Assembly: GCF_003231285.1 (NCBI RefSeq)
Contig: NZ_QKNS01000001.1
Coordinates: forward strand, 1,426,001 to 1,490,000
Source of the DNA: Hymenobacter sediminis
GTDB taxonomy: Bacteria > Bacteroidota > Bacteroidia > Cytophagales > Hymenobacteraceae
DNA: 64,000 bases
Reading direction: 5' to 3'
In this document: positions 45,285 through 54,167 of the stretch, in pieces
Numbering within the stretch: the stretch's first letter is position 1
Layout: every line of letters starts with the position of its first letter
Position numbers and translations under genes: made by a program
The notes under the pieces: generated by a model
The model's database searches: none
The model's input: the letters and a program-made list of their open reading frames with translations, nothing else
Told to the model about the DNA's origin: nothing

Positions 45285-45390
45285 GTCATTACCTGCAAAC
45301 AATCTATGAACCCCATTGGTGTGCGCGTTGCGTGAGCCAGTGGGGTTTGTTAGTTTCTAGAAAAACATAACCCAGAGCAGCAAGAAGCTA

Positions 45391-46164
45391 ATGAATCAAA
45401 TTCCTGAAAACCTTACTGAGTTTTTATACTGGGTGAAGGCAAAAACAGAATTATTTTGGAGTATTAACCCTGGAACATCAAAAAATAAAATTGTATGTGA
45501 GAATTGGCTTTTTGGAGCTAAATGGGTCGGTCTTTCCGAAAAGCAAGTCAATGATGTTGAAAAGAAATATTCTATTGCTTTTACGCCAGAGCATAGAGAG
45601 TTTTTAAGAATACTCCATACTATCGATAGAAAGGAAAAGGTCGAGTATACAGAGACGTTTGATGAAGATGCAGAGGTGTTGATAGAAGAACGTCCTTTTT
45701 TCTATAACTGGCTAGAGGATGACGAAGAAATACGGTACAGATTAGACTGGCCTTTTACTACTATCTATGATGATGTTACTGGTCGTAGTAAAGTATGGCT
45801 TAAATCATGGGGAGAGCGGCCCGCTCATGATGAGGATATAAAACAGATTTACTCTGACTGGTTTGAAAAAGCCCCGAAGCTACTGCCGCTTACGTCACAC
45901 CGGTTTATAGTAAGTGGCCAGAATTTATCTTGTAGGCCGGTATTATCAGTGTGGGGTGCCGATACTATTGTATATGGGTGGAATCTGCGAAGTTATCTAT
46001 TGCATGAACTTTATAGTCATCTCAATATAGGTGAGCTGATTTATGATAAGGGATATGCTGGCTATTATTATGATTTCAAAGAAGAGGTTAAGCATATCTT
46101 TGAAAATGATAGTATGTGTAATGAGGTAAATAGTATTCCATATTGGGGAGAGATTATTTTATAA
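45391..46164 (+). CDS. SUKH (SMI1/KNR4)-type protein, AT-rich orphan
   Basis: 257 residues. The N-terminal region VGLSEKQVNDVEKKYSIAFT followed by PEHREFLRILHTID matches the start of SMI1/KNR4 (SUKH) domains, many of which are immunity proteins against polymorphic toxins. The second half (HRFIVSGQNLSCRPVLSVWG, ADTIVYGWNLRSYLLHEL) resembles a common bacterial SUKH subtype with PVLS-Y-DIIYYG-type strands. The gene is visibly more AT-rich than all neighbours and uses A/T-ending codons, a sign of transfer. No toxin gene is next to it. Function as an immunity protein is inference. Confidence 0.65.
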   Translation: MNQIPENLTEFLYWVKAKTELFWSINPGTSKNKIVCENWLFGAKWVGLSEKQVNDVEKKYSIAFTPEHREFLRILHTIDRKEKVEYTETFDEDAEVLIEERPFFYNWLEDDEEIRYRLDWPFTTIYDDVTGRSKVWLKSWGERPAHDEDIKQIYSDWFEKAPKLLPLTSHRFIVSGQNLSCRPVLSVWGADTIVYGWNLRSYLLHELYSHLNIGELIYDKGYAGYYYDFKEEVKHIFENDSMCNEVNSIPYWGEIIL

Positions 46165-46215
46165 TTATTTAATAAGCTAGCGTATACTTATTGGAAAGCT
46201 GGCGAAGTAAGTATT

Positions 46216-47241
46216 TTAAAATATCAACCGCACGTCGCCACCCAAAGGGTGGCCGGTGCAGGTGAGTACGAGGCCCTGGGCCAAGTCACGGTCAGTTAGG
46301 ACTTCATTGTAGGAATGCCACACTTGGCCCTCCAGGCAGCGCATGGTGCAGCTGCCGCACACGCCGGCTTCGCAGCTATAGGGCAGGGCTATGCCTTGGG
46401 TGCGGGCGGCTTTCAGGATGGTATGGGGGTAGGAAACTTCCACGGTATGCGTCTGGTGTGGCGTTTCGATAACGACGCGGTGCGTGGACGTGTCTGGTGG
46501 AAGGGTTGGCTTGACGGGCGGAGGCAGCACGAAATTCTCGCGCCGAATCCTTTCAGAAGGTACTCCGGCGGCGTGTAGGCCGTAGCCACACATGCGCATG
46601 TACTCGCCGGGGCCGCAGCTAAAGGCCAGCATTTGGTTGGGGGTAGTGGTAGCGTGCTGCCGCACAAGCTGCACCAGCAGGTCCTTGTAGAGGCGGGCGC
46701 GGGCCAGGTTTGGATGGTCGCTGTAGAGCATTTCCAGCACGAAGCGGTCCGCAAACTGCGCAACCAGCTGCTGCAACTCGGCCCCGAAAATGGTAGCGGC
46801 CGGCGTACGGTTGCTGTACACCAGCAGCACCTGCACGGTGGGCTGGTGATAAAGTATTTCCTTCAGCAGCGAGTAGATGGGCGTGATGCCGCTGCCGGCC
46901 GCAAACAGCAGCACCTGGCGGTAAGGCAGTTGGGTGGGGTCAGGGAGGGTAAACAGGCCCCCGGCCCCGGTCGTCAGTAATTCGTCGCCTATCCGCGCCT
47001 CATCAATCAGCCACCGCGAAAAAAAGCCGTTGGCCACCCGCCGTACCGTCACGGCCAAGCCTTCATCAAGCCCTGGCGTGGAGGACATGGAGTAGGAGCG
47101 CCGCAGCTCCGGGTGGCGGGGCCGGAGCAAGGTGAGGTATTGGCCGGCCTGGTAGGGAAGGGGCTGCGGAGGCTCGAGCCAGAAGGTTTTCACTTCCGGA
47201 ATTTCCTCAACAATGCGGCGGATAATCAGGGGCTGCGTCAC
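46216..47241 (-). CDS. PaaE-like 2Fe-2S flavoprotein reductase
   Basis: 341-residue electron-transfer protein. The N-terminal FAD domain has RRSYSMSSTPG (RxYS), the NAD(P) domain has LLFAAGSGITPIYSLLKEIL and AFSCGPGEYMRMC. The C-terminal plant-type ferredoxin has the four cluster cysteines in SCEAGVCGSCTMRC and LTCTGHP. The order matches PaaE and similar oxygenase reductases, but no oxygenase subunits are near. The start is a GTG at 47241, preceded by a TATCTTGC -7-like word. Confidence 0.9.
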   Translation of the reverse strand: MTQPLIIRRIVEEIPEVKTFWLEPPQPLPYQAGQYLTLLRPRHPELRRSYSMSSTPGLDEGLAVTVRRVANGFFSRWLIDEARIGDELLTTGAGGLFTLPDPTQLPYRQVLLFAAGSGITPIYSLLKEILYHQPTVQVLLVYSNRTPAATIFGAELQQLVAQFADRFVLEMLYSDHPNLARARLYKDLLVQLVRQHATTTPNQMLAFSCGPGEYMRMCGYGLHAAGVPSERIRRENFVLPPPVKPTLPPDTSTHRVVIETPHQTHTVEVSYPHTILKAARTQGIALPYSCEAGVCGSCTMRCLEGQVWHSYNEVLTDRDLAQGLVLTCTGHPLGGDVRLIF

Positions 47242-47292
47242 ACCAAAGCAAGATAAGGCTACGCAGACAGTACGCCGCCCGCGAAACGCGAG

Positions 47293-48429
47293 TTATTCGG
47301 CCACTCGCTCGCGCAGGTACTGGTACACCTCGGGGCTGCTGAGCAGGGTGCCATGGTGCAGCTTCGAGAAAACGTGGGTACTGATCAGCAAATCGGGTGG
47401 GGCGGCGGGGTCCTGGAAGATGCGGCCCCGGGCGCTGCCTCCACCAACCAGTCCGTCGCCAAAGTAATCATGCAGGGCGGAGCCGGCGGTTTTCAGCATG
47501 GAGCCCACCAGCACATGGTAGCGCACGCCCGGCAGCGGAGGCACCACCGTGCGGGGCGGAAACAGGTCGTCGGCGTGCTCGTTCTGCCAGTCCTCATCCA
47601 CCAGCCGGGCAAAGCGCAGATCCTTGATGCCATTGCTGCGCTTGTCAATCAGCCCACTGATGGCGCGGGTAGGCCACAGGTTGATTTTGCGCAGAATCAG
47701 GGACGTGAGGTGGCTGTTCTGCTCCAGAAACGAGCCGTCATTAGGCACACCCAGCAGAAAAACGTCGCGCAGCCGGGGCAGCCAGCTTTCGTTCGGGCTG
47801 GAAGGGTTGCCAGCTGTACCGGGGGTAGCAGCGGCGGCTTCCTGAGAGGCGTAATAGCCGGCCGAGCGAATTACCAGCCCACCCATGCTATGACCTACCA
47901 GCACCAGCTCGCCCACGGCCGCCGGAAACGTACGAACCAAGTCAGTAAGCAGCTTATGCAGCAGGCGGCCATTTTCGGAGATGTGCAAGCCAGAATTGTA
48001 GCGTACGTAAAGGCAGTGCACATCCAGCTCCCGCTGCAGGCGTGGGCCGAAGCGCACATCCTCCGGCCCCTCACCAGTTTGCCAGATGATTTCGTCGCCC
48101 ATCAGGCCGTGCAGAAACACCACAGTTTTGCGGGGGCGGCCCTGGGCACTGGGCAGCCGCAGCTGTTCTACCGGCACGTCGGACTCGTAGCGGCGGAAGT
48201 TCATCCGGATGGCGCGCCGGTCGTGGCGGGCCGCTAGCTGGTCGCCAAATGCACCGTTGAGGACGGGCAGAGTAAAGTGCATATTCTGCTGGCCCGTGCG
48301 GTACAGCATCCCTACTCCCTCCAATGGGGCCAGGGCCGCCCGGCCTACCGCTGCTGCCGCCCGCTGCCAGCGCGAGGCCAGCTTATCGGCATCTGGCTGT
48401 GGAGCAGAATCGTTGGGTTCGGTGGTCAT
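47293..48429 (-). CDS. Alpha/beta hydrolase, lipase/PGAP1-like
   Basis: 378 residues with no clear signal peptide. The fold is shown by TVVFLHGLMGDEIIWQ, the nucleophile elbow VLVGHSMGGLVIRSAG (Ser), the PGVRYHVLVGSML strand before a candidate acid (DGLVGGGSARG), and a terminal His in FSKLHHGTLLSS. It resembles triacylglycerol-lipase or PGAP1-type esterases; substrate unknown. The frame extends to 48528, but ATG 48429 (MTTEPNDSAPQPDADK) is the first ATG near the domain. Confidence 0.8.
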   Translation of the reverse strand: MTTEPNDSAPQPDADKLASRWQRAAAAVGRAALAPLEGVGMLYRTGQQNMHFTLPVLNGAFGDQLAARHDRRAIRMNFRRYESDVPVEQLRLPSAQGRPRKTVVFLHGLMGDEIIWQTGEGPEDVRFGPRLQRELDVHCLYVRYNSGLHISENGRLLHKLLTDLVRTFPAAVGELVLVGHSMGGLVIRSAGYYASQEAAAATPGTAGNPSSPNESWLPRLRDVFLLGVPNDGSFLEQNSHLTSLILRKINLWPTRAISGLIDKRSNGIKDLRFARLVDEDWQNEHADDLFPPRTVVPPLPGVRYHVLVGSMLKTAGSALHDYFGDGLVGGGSARGRIFQDPAAPPDLLISTHVFSKLHHGTLLSSPEVYQYLRERVAE

Positions 48430-48586
48430 GGTGGCAGGTATGGTATGCCCTAAAAACGCGGATCGGCCCGCGAAGGTGCGAAAGTTTCGGCGGCCGGCGT
48501 GTAGTCTGGCGCGGCGCAACCCAGGCAATAAAAAGCCCTACCTCCGGTTTGCGGCCGAAGGTAGGGGTAGGACTTCTCAGAATAAA

Positions 48587-49513
48587 TTACTGAATAATCA
48601 GCTTGCGGGTCAGGATGCCGTCGGGGGTGTTCAGTTGGAGCATGTACACCCCGCCGCGCTGCTGGCGCAGGTCAATCAGCCGGCCGCGGGCGGCGCTGAG
48701 CGGCGCTTTGTCCTGGCGCAGAACTACCCGGCCTGTTACGTCCGTGACTGTGAAAGGCGCCGTGGAGACCGCCGCATTCGTGAGGGAGGCCAGCGAAAAC
48801 TCGCCGGTAGTGCTGGGGTTGGGGTAAATCTGCAGGGCAGCCTCAGCTTCCGGGTTGCGCGTGGCCGTAATGCTGCCCGTCAGCCGGATATCATCGAGTA
48901 GTAAGGAGGTGCCTGCATGAATTTCATCGGCATCACCCGAGATGGCATCCATTAGCAGCGTATCGGGGGAAAGGCCTTCGGGGGTGTAGTCCAGTGGTTC
49001 GCTGACCAACGTATAGGTTTCAGTGGGGGGTAGGAACAGGATGATGCCGCCGATTAACTTGGTTGTGCCTTCTGAGTAGCGGGTTAAGATGGCTTGGATA
49101 CCAGCACTATCGGCGGCAGCCTGGGGCCCGGTGAGCTTGTACCAGAACTCCAGGCGGGAGGGGCGCGAGGTGTAGGGCACGCCATACGTGGCCACGGTGC
49201 CGTTGCTCAGAATGCCTGGCACAATGATCGGCTCCACGGCGTCGCCCAGGTTAACGTTGGTTAGTTCCACCGCAAAGGTGCCTTGGCGGGCAGTGGTAGA
49301 CTTGTTGACAAGGCCGAAGGATGGTATTTGTTCTTCGAACTCCTGCTCCAATATATCCTCTATAGTAATCCAGTTCTGAGGAACTTCGCGCTCCGGATTG
49401 CGGAACTCCCAGTTTTCAAATGAGCCATTTGGGACCGGGGCCTGGGCCATCGCCGCCGGGGCAGTTATCAGCAAAGCTAAAGCTGCCGAAAAAGTGCGTA
49501 GCAGGTGTCGCAT
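48587..49513 (-). CDS. T9SS-exported protein with sorting domain
   Basis: 308 residues with a signal peptide (MRHLLRTFSAALALLITAPA). The mature part begins VPNGSFENWEFRNPEREVPQ, which with SRLEFWYKLTG and LLLDDIRLTG suggests a jelly-roll carbohydrate-binding-like domain. The C-terminus from LQIYPNPSTTGEFSLASL through FTVTDVTGRVV to the final KLIIQ is a type A T9SS sorting domain. Function unknown; surface display or release by type IX secretion is the inference. Single gene. Confidence 0.82.
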   Translation of the reverse strand: MRHLLRTFSAALALLITAPAAMAQAPVPNGSFENWEFRNPEREVPQNWITIEDILEQEFEEQIPSFGLVNKSTTARQGTFAVELTNVNLGDAVEPIIVPGILSNGTVATYGVPYTSRPSRLEFWYKLTGPQAAADSAGIQAILTRYSEGTTKLIGGIILFLPPTETYTLVSEPLDYTPEGLSPDTLLMDAISGDADEIHAGTSLLLDDIRLTGSITATRNPEAEAALQIYPNPSTTGEFSLASLTNAAVSTAPFTVTDVTGRVVLRQDKAPLSAARGRLIDLRQQRGGVYMLQLNTPDGILTRKLIIQ

Positions 49514-49630
49514 AGTATTCAGTTTGATAAGTAGATAAAGGCACTACGGGCAATTGGCCAGAAGGATAAAGCGAAAAGTGAAATATTTAATAATAATTAT
49601 TCAAGGCGTGATTCGCTGACTGACAGTAGG

Positions 49631-50455
49631 TTATCGCTGGCGGGGCAGCGCGCCGGCCAGCGCTCCGGTTAGCAGCCCGCCCACGTGCGCCGCATTATCG
49701 GTGGTGTGGGCCTGCAGGCCGCCGGCCAGACTGCTGGCTAGTAAGTAAAGCACAAACAGCAGCACCGTGTAGCGCCCCGAGCGGGTAAAGGCCGTTGGCT
49801 GCCGCATGAGCGTCGCCAACAGCAAGCCATAAAGCCCGAAAATAGCCCCAGAAGCCCCCACCGAGTTCAGGCCCTGCGTGTGCCACCACCAGCTCAGCAG
49901 GCTGCCGCCTACTCCACTTAGCAGGTACACCACTAGCAGGCGCCGACTGCCTACCAGTCCTTCCGTGAGCAGCCCTAGAAACACCAGCGAGGCCATATTC
50001 AGCAGCAAGTGCGCCGCGCCGCCGTGCAGAAAGCAGCTAGTAAGTAGGCGCCACGGCTGAGCAGGAGTGAGCGGTGAAAAATTGGAACCCCACCGGATCA
50101 GGTCGGCGCCGGCTGGCTGCCAGGCATCAGCGCCCATCACTACCATGGCCAAGTACACGAGCACGTTTAGCCAAAGCAGCAGGGGAGTAGTGCGGTAGCC
50201 GGGCCGGGGCCAGAACACGCCGCGCAACACTCCCCAGGCCAGCGGACTGGCATCCGGCTCAACGGGGGCAGGTTCCTCGGGAGGGCGGCTGGGGCCGGTA
50301 GGTAGCTCAGTCGGAATCAGGCCTCGGCGCTGCAGCTCCCGCACGGCCGCTTGCCCCACGGCCGCTGGGTACTGCCGGGCGTGCTGAGCCAGGTACAGCA
50401 GCTCAGCATCGGTTTTCTGAGCAAAGAGAGTGGCGGGGTCAGGGGCGGCAGACAT
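49631..50455 (-). CDS. Rhomboid-family intramembrane serine protease with extra N-terminal module
   Basis: 274 residues. After an N-terminal soluble part come six hydrophobic helices. Active-site features are the FLHGGAAHLLLNM loop, the catalytic Ser in VGASGAIFGLYG and the catalytic His in AAHVGGLLTG. The N-terminal 45 residues (LFAQKTDAELLYLAQHARQY, ELQRRG) repeat the start of the next gene upstream. The frame extends to 50629; ATG 50455 is chosen because the shared module begins there. Substrates are unknown. Confidence 0.9.
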   Translation of the reverse strand: MSAAPDPATLFAQKTDAELLYLAQHARQYPAAVGQAAVRELQRRGLIPTELPTGPSRPPEEPAPVEPDASPLAWGVLRGVFWPRPGYRTTPLLLWLNVLVYLAMVVMGADAWQPAGADLIRWGSNFSPLTPAQPWRLLTSCFLHGGAAHLLLNMASLVFLGLLTEGLVGSRRLLVVYLLSGVGGSLLSWWWHTQGLNSVGASGAIFGLYGLLLATLMRQPTAFTRSGRYTVLLFVLYLLASSLAGGLQAHTTDNAAHVGGLLTGALAGALPRQR

Positions 50456-50567
50456 ACACAAAGAAGACAACGGGCGCCCCTCTCCGGTTTTCGGAAAGAT
50501 GCGCCCGTGTCTGGCGTCATAAACCCTGCCAGCCCCCGAGGGCCTGACAAGGTTGCGCCCTACCCCC

Positions 50568-51407
50568 TTATAGCTCCGTGATGTTGCCCCGAATAGCGGG
50601 CTTGGCTTGGTAGCGGCCGCGCAGCTCATCAGCCAGGCCGCTCGCTTCCTGATGAACGCGCTCCTCTTCTTTATCCATCATCGGCATCTGGGCCCTGTAA
50701 CGCGACTTAAAGCTTTGAAGCGAGCTGCGGCGCAGATTCAGGCCTTTCTGCATTAGCGTCAGGTTGGCTTCCATCGTAAGTGTCAAATTCTGGTTGTAAG
50801 CTTTGGCCCGCATAAACCAGCTGATGCGCTCCAAGGCAAGGTCAACCTGGCCGGGAAAGACACTCGTGACGGGCTCATGGCGGGCCTGGTTTGTCAGATG
50901 CACGGCTGCATTTTCGGCCAGCCAGTAGCGCCGGGCCATGCGCAGGTAGCGGCCCGTAGCGGTTGTGTCGGCGCGGTCGGCGGCCGAAAGCTGGCGGCGT
51001 ACCTCAGCCACCTGTGCGGCTGTTTCCGCTTCAAAATCGGGGAGACGCTCTGCCTTTACCGCTTCCAGGACAATGGGCGCGGCCGGTTTTTTGGCAGCCA
51101 CTTCCTTGGGAGCCGAAGTAGGGTTTCGCAGGCCCCACCAGCCCAATCCGAGCATCACCAACGCCAGGGCCAGCGCCGGCCACCACCGCGCCACGGCCGA
51201 TGGGGTAGGTTCAGCATCATCGAGGGGGTAGGCGGGGGCAGCGGCTTCGGGCGCGGGCGGCTTGGGCAAACCCACACCACGGCGGCGCAGCTCCCGGCCA
51301 GCTTCGGCCACTAAGGCAGCATGATACAGCTCTGGGTGCTGCACCAGGTACAGCAACTCCTCATTGGTTTTTTGCAGAAAAGAATCGGACGCAGAAGGGG
51401 AAGCCAT
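50568..51407 (-). CDS. Unknown single-pass membrane protein sharing the rhomboid's N-terminal module
   Basis: 279 residues. Residues 1-45 (SFLQKTNEELLYLVQHPELY, ELRRRG) match the neighbouring rhomboid's N-terminus. A Pro/Ala-rich linker follows, then one membrane helix (about 75-93, WWPALALALVMLGLGWWGL) and a long helical C-terminal region (about 110-279) with RRQLSAADRADTT and MEANLTLMQKGLNL. No domain family was recognised. A single-pass protein beside a rhomboid protease is a plausible partner or substrate, but this is inference. The ATG at 51407 matches the module start. Confidence 0.65.
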   Translation of the reverse strand: MASPSASDSFLQKTNEELLYLVQHPELYHAALVAEAGRELRRRGVGLPKPPAPEAAAPAYPLDDAEPTPSAVARWWPALALALVMLGLGWWGLRNPTSAPKEVAAKKPAAPIVLEAVKAERLPDFEAETAAQVAEVRRQLSAADRADTTATGRYLRMARRYWLAENAAVHLTNQARHEPVTSVFPGQVDLALERISWFMRAKAYNQNLTLTMEANLTLMQKGLNLRRSSLQSFKSRYRAQMPMMDKEEERVHQEASGLADELRGRYQAKPAIRGNITEL

Positions 51408-51564
51408 GCGAAGGCGGTAAGGTATAGTAGCAGGAAAAATCCCTCCAAATTGGTGAAAAGCGTCCGGACTACCAGCTGCCGCAGGCCAACACCCCGGCAG
51501 CGCTTGCGTATAGCCAAGGCCGGGCCCCACCCGCCCGCATCCTTCATCCTAAGAACTATACGCC

Positions 51565-51873
51565 ATGAGCACTCCTCGCGAAGAACTCCTTGACGCCAGC
51601 TCGCTGCCCAACCGCCCCGACGCTATTTCCGACGACCAGCAGCCCGAAGGCCGCATTTTCCCCGGCAGCCAAGATACCGGCATGAATGCCGATGACAACT
51701 TTGGCAGCGGCGGCACCGAAGGCGGCCAGTCTATTAGCGGCGCCCGCGTGCGTTCCGGCGCCCCTAACTACGATGCCCCCGGCAACGCCCAGGATGGCGA
51801 TGTAGGCGGCAACAGCATCAGCGCCGGTTCGGGCGTTTCGGGCGGCGAAACCGGCCAGGTACCCCAACTCTAA
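51565..51873 (+). CDS. Small disordered protein, 102 aa
   Basis: Unknown. Gly/Asp/Ser-rich, with no hydrophobic segment: DDQQPEGRIFPGSQ, GSGGTEGGQSISG, GGNSISAGSGVSGGET. It is predicted to be disordered and may be a desiccation or stress hydrophilin, but no motif of a known family is seen. It is followed 25 bases later by a second protein of the same style. Confidence 0.6.
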   Translation: MSTPREELLDASSLPNRPDAISDDQQPEGRIFPGSQDTGMNADDNFGSGGTEGGQSISGARVRSGAPNYDAPGNAQDGDVGGNSISAGSGVSGGETGQVPQL

Positions 51874-51898
51874 TTTCCCACCGCTAACTCTCCCTAAT

Positions 51899-52132
51899 AT
51901 GGCAACCCAGCAAGGCAACCCTACCCCGCAAAACGGCGGGCAAGCCTCTCAACCCAACACCGGCCCCAACGAAGCCGCCAAGCAACCCGCTACCACCCAA
52001 GAAGAACTCTCGCAGGATGATGGCGCGGGCATCCGGGGCGGCTACGGCGACAGTGACCAGACCAACGGTCTGGAAGGCGGCGGCCAAACCAAATCGGACC
52101 GCTCCGATCCGCAACAATCGGCTCAGGAATAG
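51899..52132 (+). CDS. Small disordered protein, 77 aa
   Basis: Unknown. Gln/Gly/Pro/Asp-rich and hydrophilic throughout (TPQNGGQASQPNTGPNE, GGYGDSDQTNGLEGGGQ), no Cys and no hydrophobic core. Likely co-transcribed with the 51565 gene, with which it shares composition but no clear alignment. Confidence 0.55.
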   Translation: MATQQGNPTPQNGGQASQPNTGPNEAAKQPATTQEELSQDDGAGIRGGYGDSDQTNGLEGGGQTKSDRSDPQQSAQE

Positions 52133-52308
52133 CCGTTGTCGTCCGGCTCTTGCCGGCTGAAACTGTGCTTACAACCTATTACTGCGGGCCGGTGCCAGGC
52201 GGTTATCCCTTCATGAAGGGGTAGCAGCCGGTGCCGGCTCGCTGTGTTTTCGGTGCGGCTAGGCTATTTCGCGACCTTTTTTACACACTGATTCCCCTTT
52301 GCACCCCG

Positions 52309-52316
52309 TACCTTCG
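52309..52316 (+). promoter_or_regulatory. Near-consensus -7 box for the GHL10 gene
   Basis: TACCTTCG differs by one base from TAnnTTTG and ends 5 bases before ATG 52322, implying a leaderless or very short-leader transcript. Confidence 0.3.
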
Positions 52317-52321
52317 TGGTA

Positions 52322-54100
52322 ATGTTTCGATTACTTGCCGCCTGCCGTTTTCTCGTTTTCCTGGTTCTGAGTTGTAACTGGCTGGATGCCCGGGCCGCCG
52401 ACGTGCCGCCCAAGCGCGAGCTGCGCGGCGTCTGGATTGCTACCGTGGAGAATATCGACTGGCCCAGCAGCCGCGCCCTCACGCCCGAGCAGCAGCGCCG
52501 CGAATACCGCCGCATTCTCGATGACCACCAGCGCAGCGGCATCAATGCCGTGTTCGTGCAGGTGCGGCCCGCCTCTGATGCTTTCTACCAGAGCAATCTG
52601 GAGCCCTGGAGCAAGTGGCTGACCGGGCAACAGGGCAAGGCGCCAGCTCCGTTCTACGATCCGCTTCCCTTCCTGATTGAAGAAGCCCATAACCGTGGCA
52701 TGGAGTTTCACGCGTGGTTTAACCCGTACCGGGCCACCATGGACACCGTTACGCGGCGGCTGGCCCCCAACCATCCCTACCGCAAACACCCCGAGTGGTT
52801 TCTGCGCTACTCGGGCAAGCTGCTCTATAACCCTGGCCTGCCCGAAGTGCGCAACTACATCAGCGAGGTAATTCTGGACGTGGTGCGCCGCTACGATATT
52901 GATGGCGTCCACTTCGATGACTACTTCTACCCCTACCCCGAAAGCGGGCAAGTAATCCACGATGAAGACGCCTTCGCCCGCTTCAACCCCGATGGCCTCA
53001 AGCTGGCCGACTGGCGCCGCCAGAACGTGAACACCCTCATCCGCGACCTGCACGATACCATTCAGCACACCAAGCGCTGGGTGAAGTTCGGCATTTCGCC
53101 CTTCGGCGTATGGCGCAACCAAACCACCGACCCCAACGGCTCGGCCACCAAAGCCTTTCAGGGCTACGACGGCCTATATGCCGATGCGCTGGAGTGGCTG
53201 CGCCAGGGTTGGGTTGATTACGTGCTGCCCCAGCTGTATTGGAGCACAGGCTTCCGGGTAGCCCAATACCCCGTACTGGTAGAGTGGTGGGCCCGCAACA
53301 GCAAAGGCCGCCACCTCTATATCGGGCACGGGGCCTACCGCATGTCGGAAAGCACGAAGTCGGATACGGTGTGGCGCAATCCGCGCGAGTTGCCCCGTCA
53401 GGTGCGCCTGAACCGCACTTTCCCGACGGAAGTGGGGGGTAGCGTATTCTTCAGCTCGAAGTCGTTGATGGCGAACGTGCTGCACACCACTGACTCCTTG
53501 CGTCAGCATGAGTTTCGCTACCCCGCCCTAGTGCCCACGATGCCCTGGCTGGATGCCGTGCCTCCGCGCCCGGCCCAGAACCTGACTGTGGCAACCGGTG
53601 CCGCCGCCACGACCCTGACCTGGCAGCCCGGCCCCGCCGCCACCGACGGCGACCAGGCCGCCTACTACGCCCTCTACCGCTTCCAGGACGACCAGACGCC
53701 TACCCCCGACGACCCGCGTAACCTGCTGGCCCTCGTCCGGCCCCAGCCTGGCCGCCCCCTGACGTTCACGGATACCACCGCCCGCGCCGGCCGCGGCTAC
53801 GCCTACTACCTCACCTCCTTCGACCGGTTGCACAATGAGAGCCGCCCGATTTCGGTGCGTACCACCGGCCGCGCCGCCGAGGTGGTAGTGGCCCAAGCCG
53901 CACCGCCCGCACCCGGAACGGCGCCCATTGCAACCCCGGCCCCGGCCACCACCCAACCCACTGCGCCGCCGGCGCGCCCTACACCCCGCCCAGTTACCCC
54001 ACGACCAACTACTACCGTCAGCACGCCGACTAAGGTGAAAATTAAAACCAAGCCCAAGCGGCGCGGCGGCTTCTTCCGCCGCCTGTTCGGCGGGCGGTAG
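52322..54100 (+). CDS. GHL10 (DUF187) family glycosidase, exported
   Basis: 592 residues with a signal peptide (MFRLLAACRFLVFLVLS). The catalytic (beta/alpha)8 domain begins ELRGVWIATVENIDWPSS and has NAVFVQVRPASDAFY, FHAWFNPYRA, DIDGVHFDDYFYPYP and KFGISPFGVWRN, all typical of glycosyl-hydrolase-like 10 (YngK/YddW type). A fibronectin-like domain follows (about 415-515). The Ala/Pro/Thr-rich linker ends in a strongly basic tail (KIKTKPKRRGGFFRRLFGGR). Likely acts on peptidoglycan or another glycan; substrate unproven. Confidence 0.88.
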   Translation: MFRLLAACRFLVFLVLSCNWLDARAADVPPKRELRGVWIATVENIDWPSSRALTPEQQRREYRRILDDHQRSGINAVFVQVRPASDAFYQSNLEPWSKWLTGQQGKAPAPFYDPLPFLIEEAHNRGMEFHAWFNPYRATMDTVTRRLAPNHPYRKHPEWFLRYSGKLLYNPGLPEVRNYISEVILDVVRRYDIDGVHFDDYFYPYPESGQVIHDEDAFARFNPDGLKLADWRRQNVNTLIRDLHDTIQHTKRWVKFGISPFGVWRNQTTDPNGSATKAFQGYDGLYADALEWLRQGWVDYVLPQLYWSTGFRVAQYPVLVEWWARNSKGRHLYIGHGAYRMSESTKSDTVWRNPRELPRQVRLNRTFPTEVGGSVFFSSKSLMANVLHTTDSLRQHEFRYPALVPTMPWLDAVPPRPAQNLTVATGAAATTLTWQPGPAATDGDQAAYYALYRFQDDQTPTPDDPRNLLALVRPQPGRPLTFTDTTARAGRGYAYYLTSFDRLHNESRPISVRTTGRAAEVVVAQAAPPAPGTAPIATPAPATTQPTAPPARPTPRPVTPRPTTTVSTPTKVKIKTKPKRRGGFFRRLFGGR

Positions 54101-54111
54101 CTGCCCTAACC

Positions 54112-54147
54112 AAAAAGGGCCTCCCCACACCGGGAAGGCCCTTTTTT
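54112..54147. terminator. Bidirectional terminator after GHL10 gene
   Basis: AAAAAGGGCCTCCC pairs with GGGAAGGCCCTTTTT with one mismatch; it lies between convergent genes ending at 54100 and 54168. Confidence 0.8.
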
Positions 54148-54167
54148 TGTGTCGTAACGAAAAGCGT

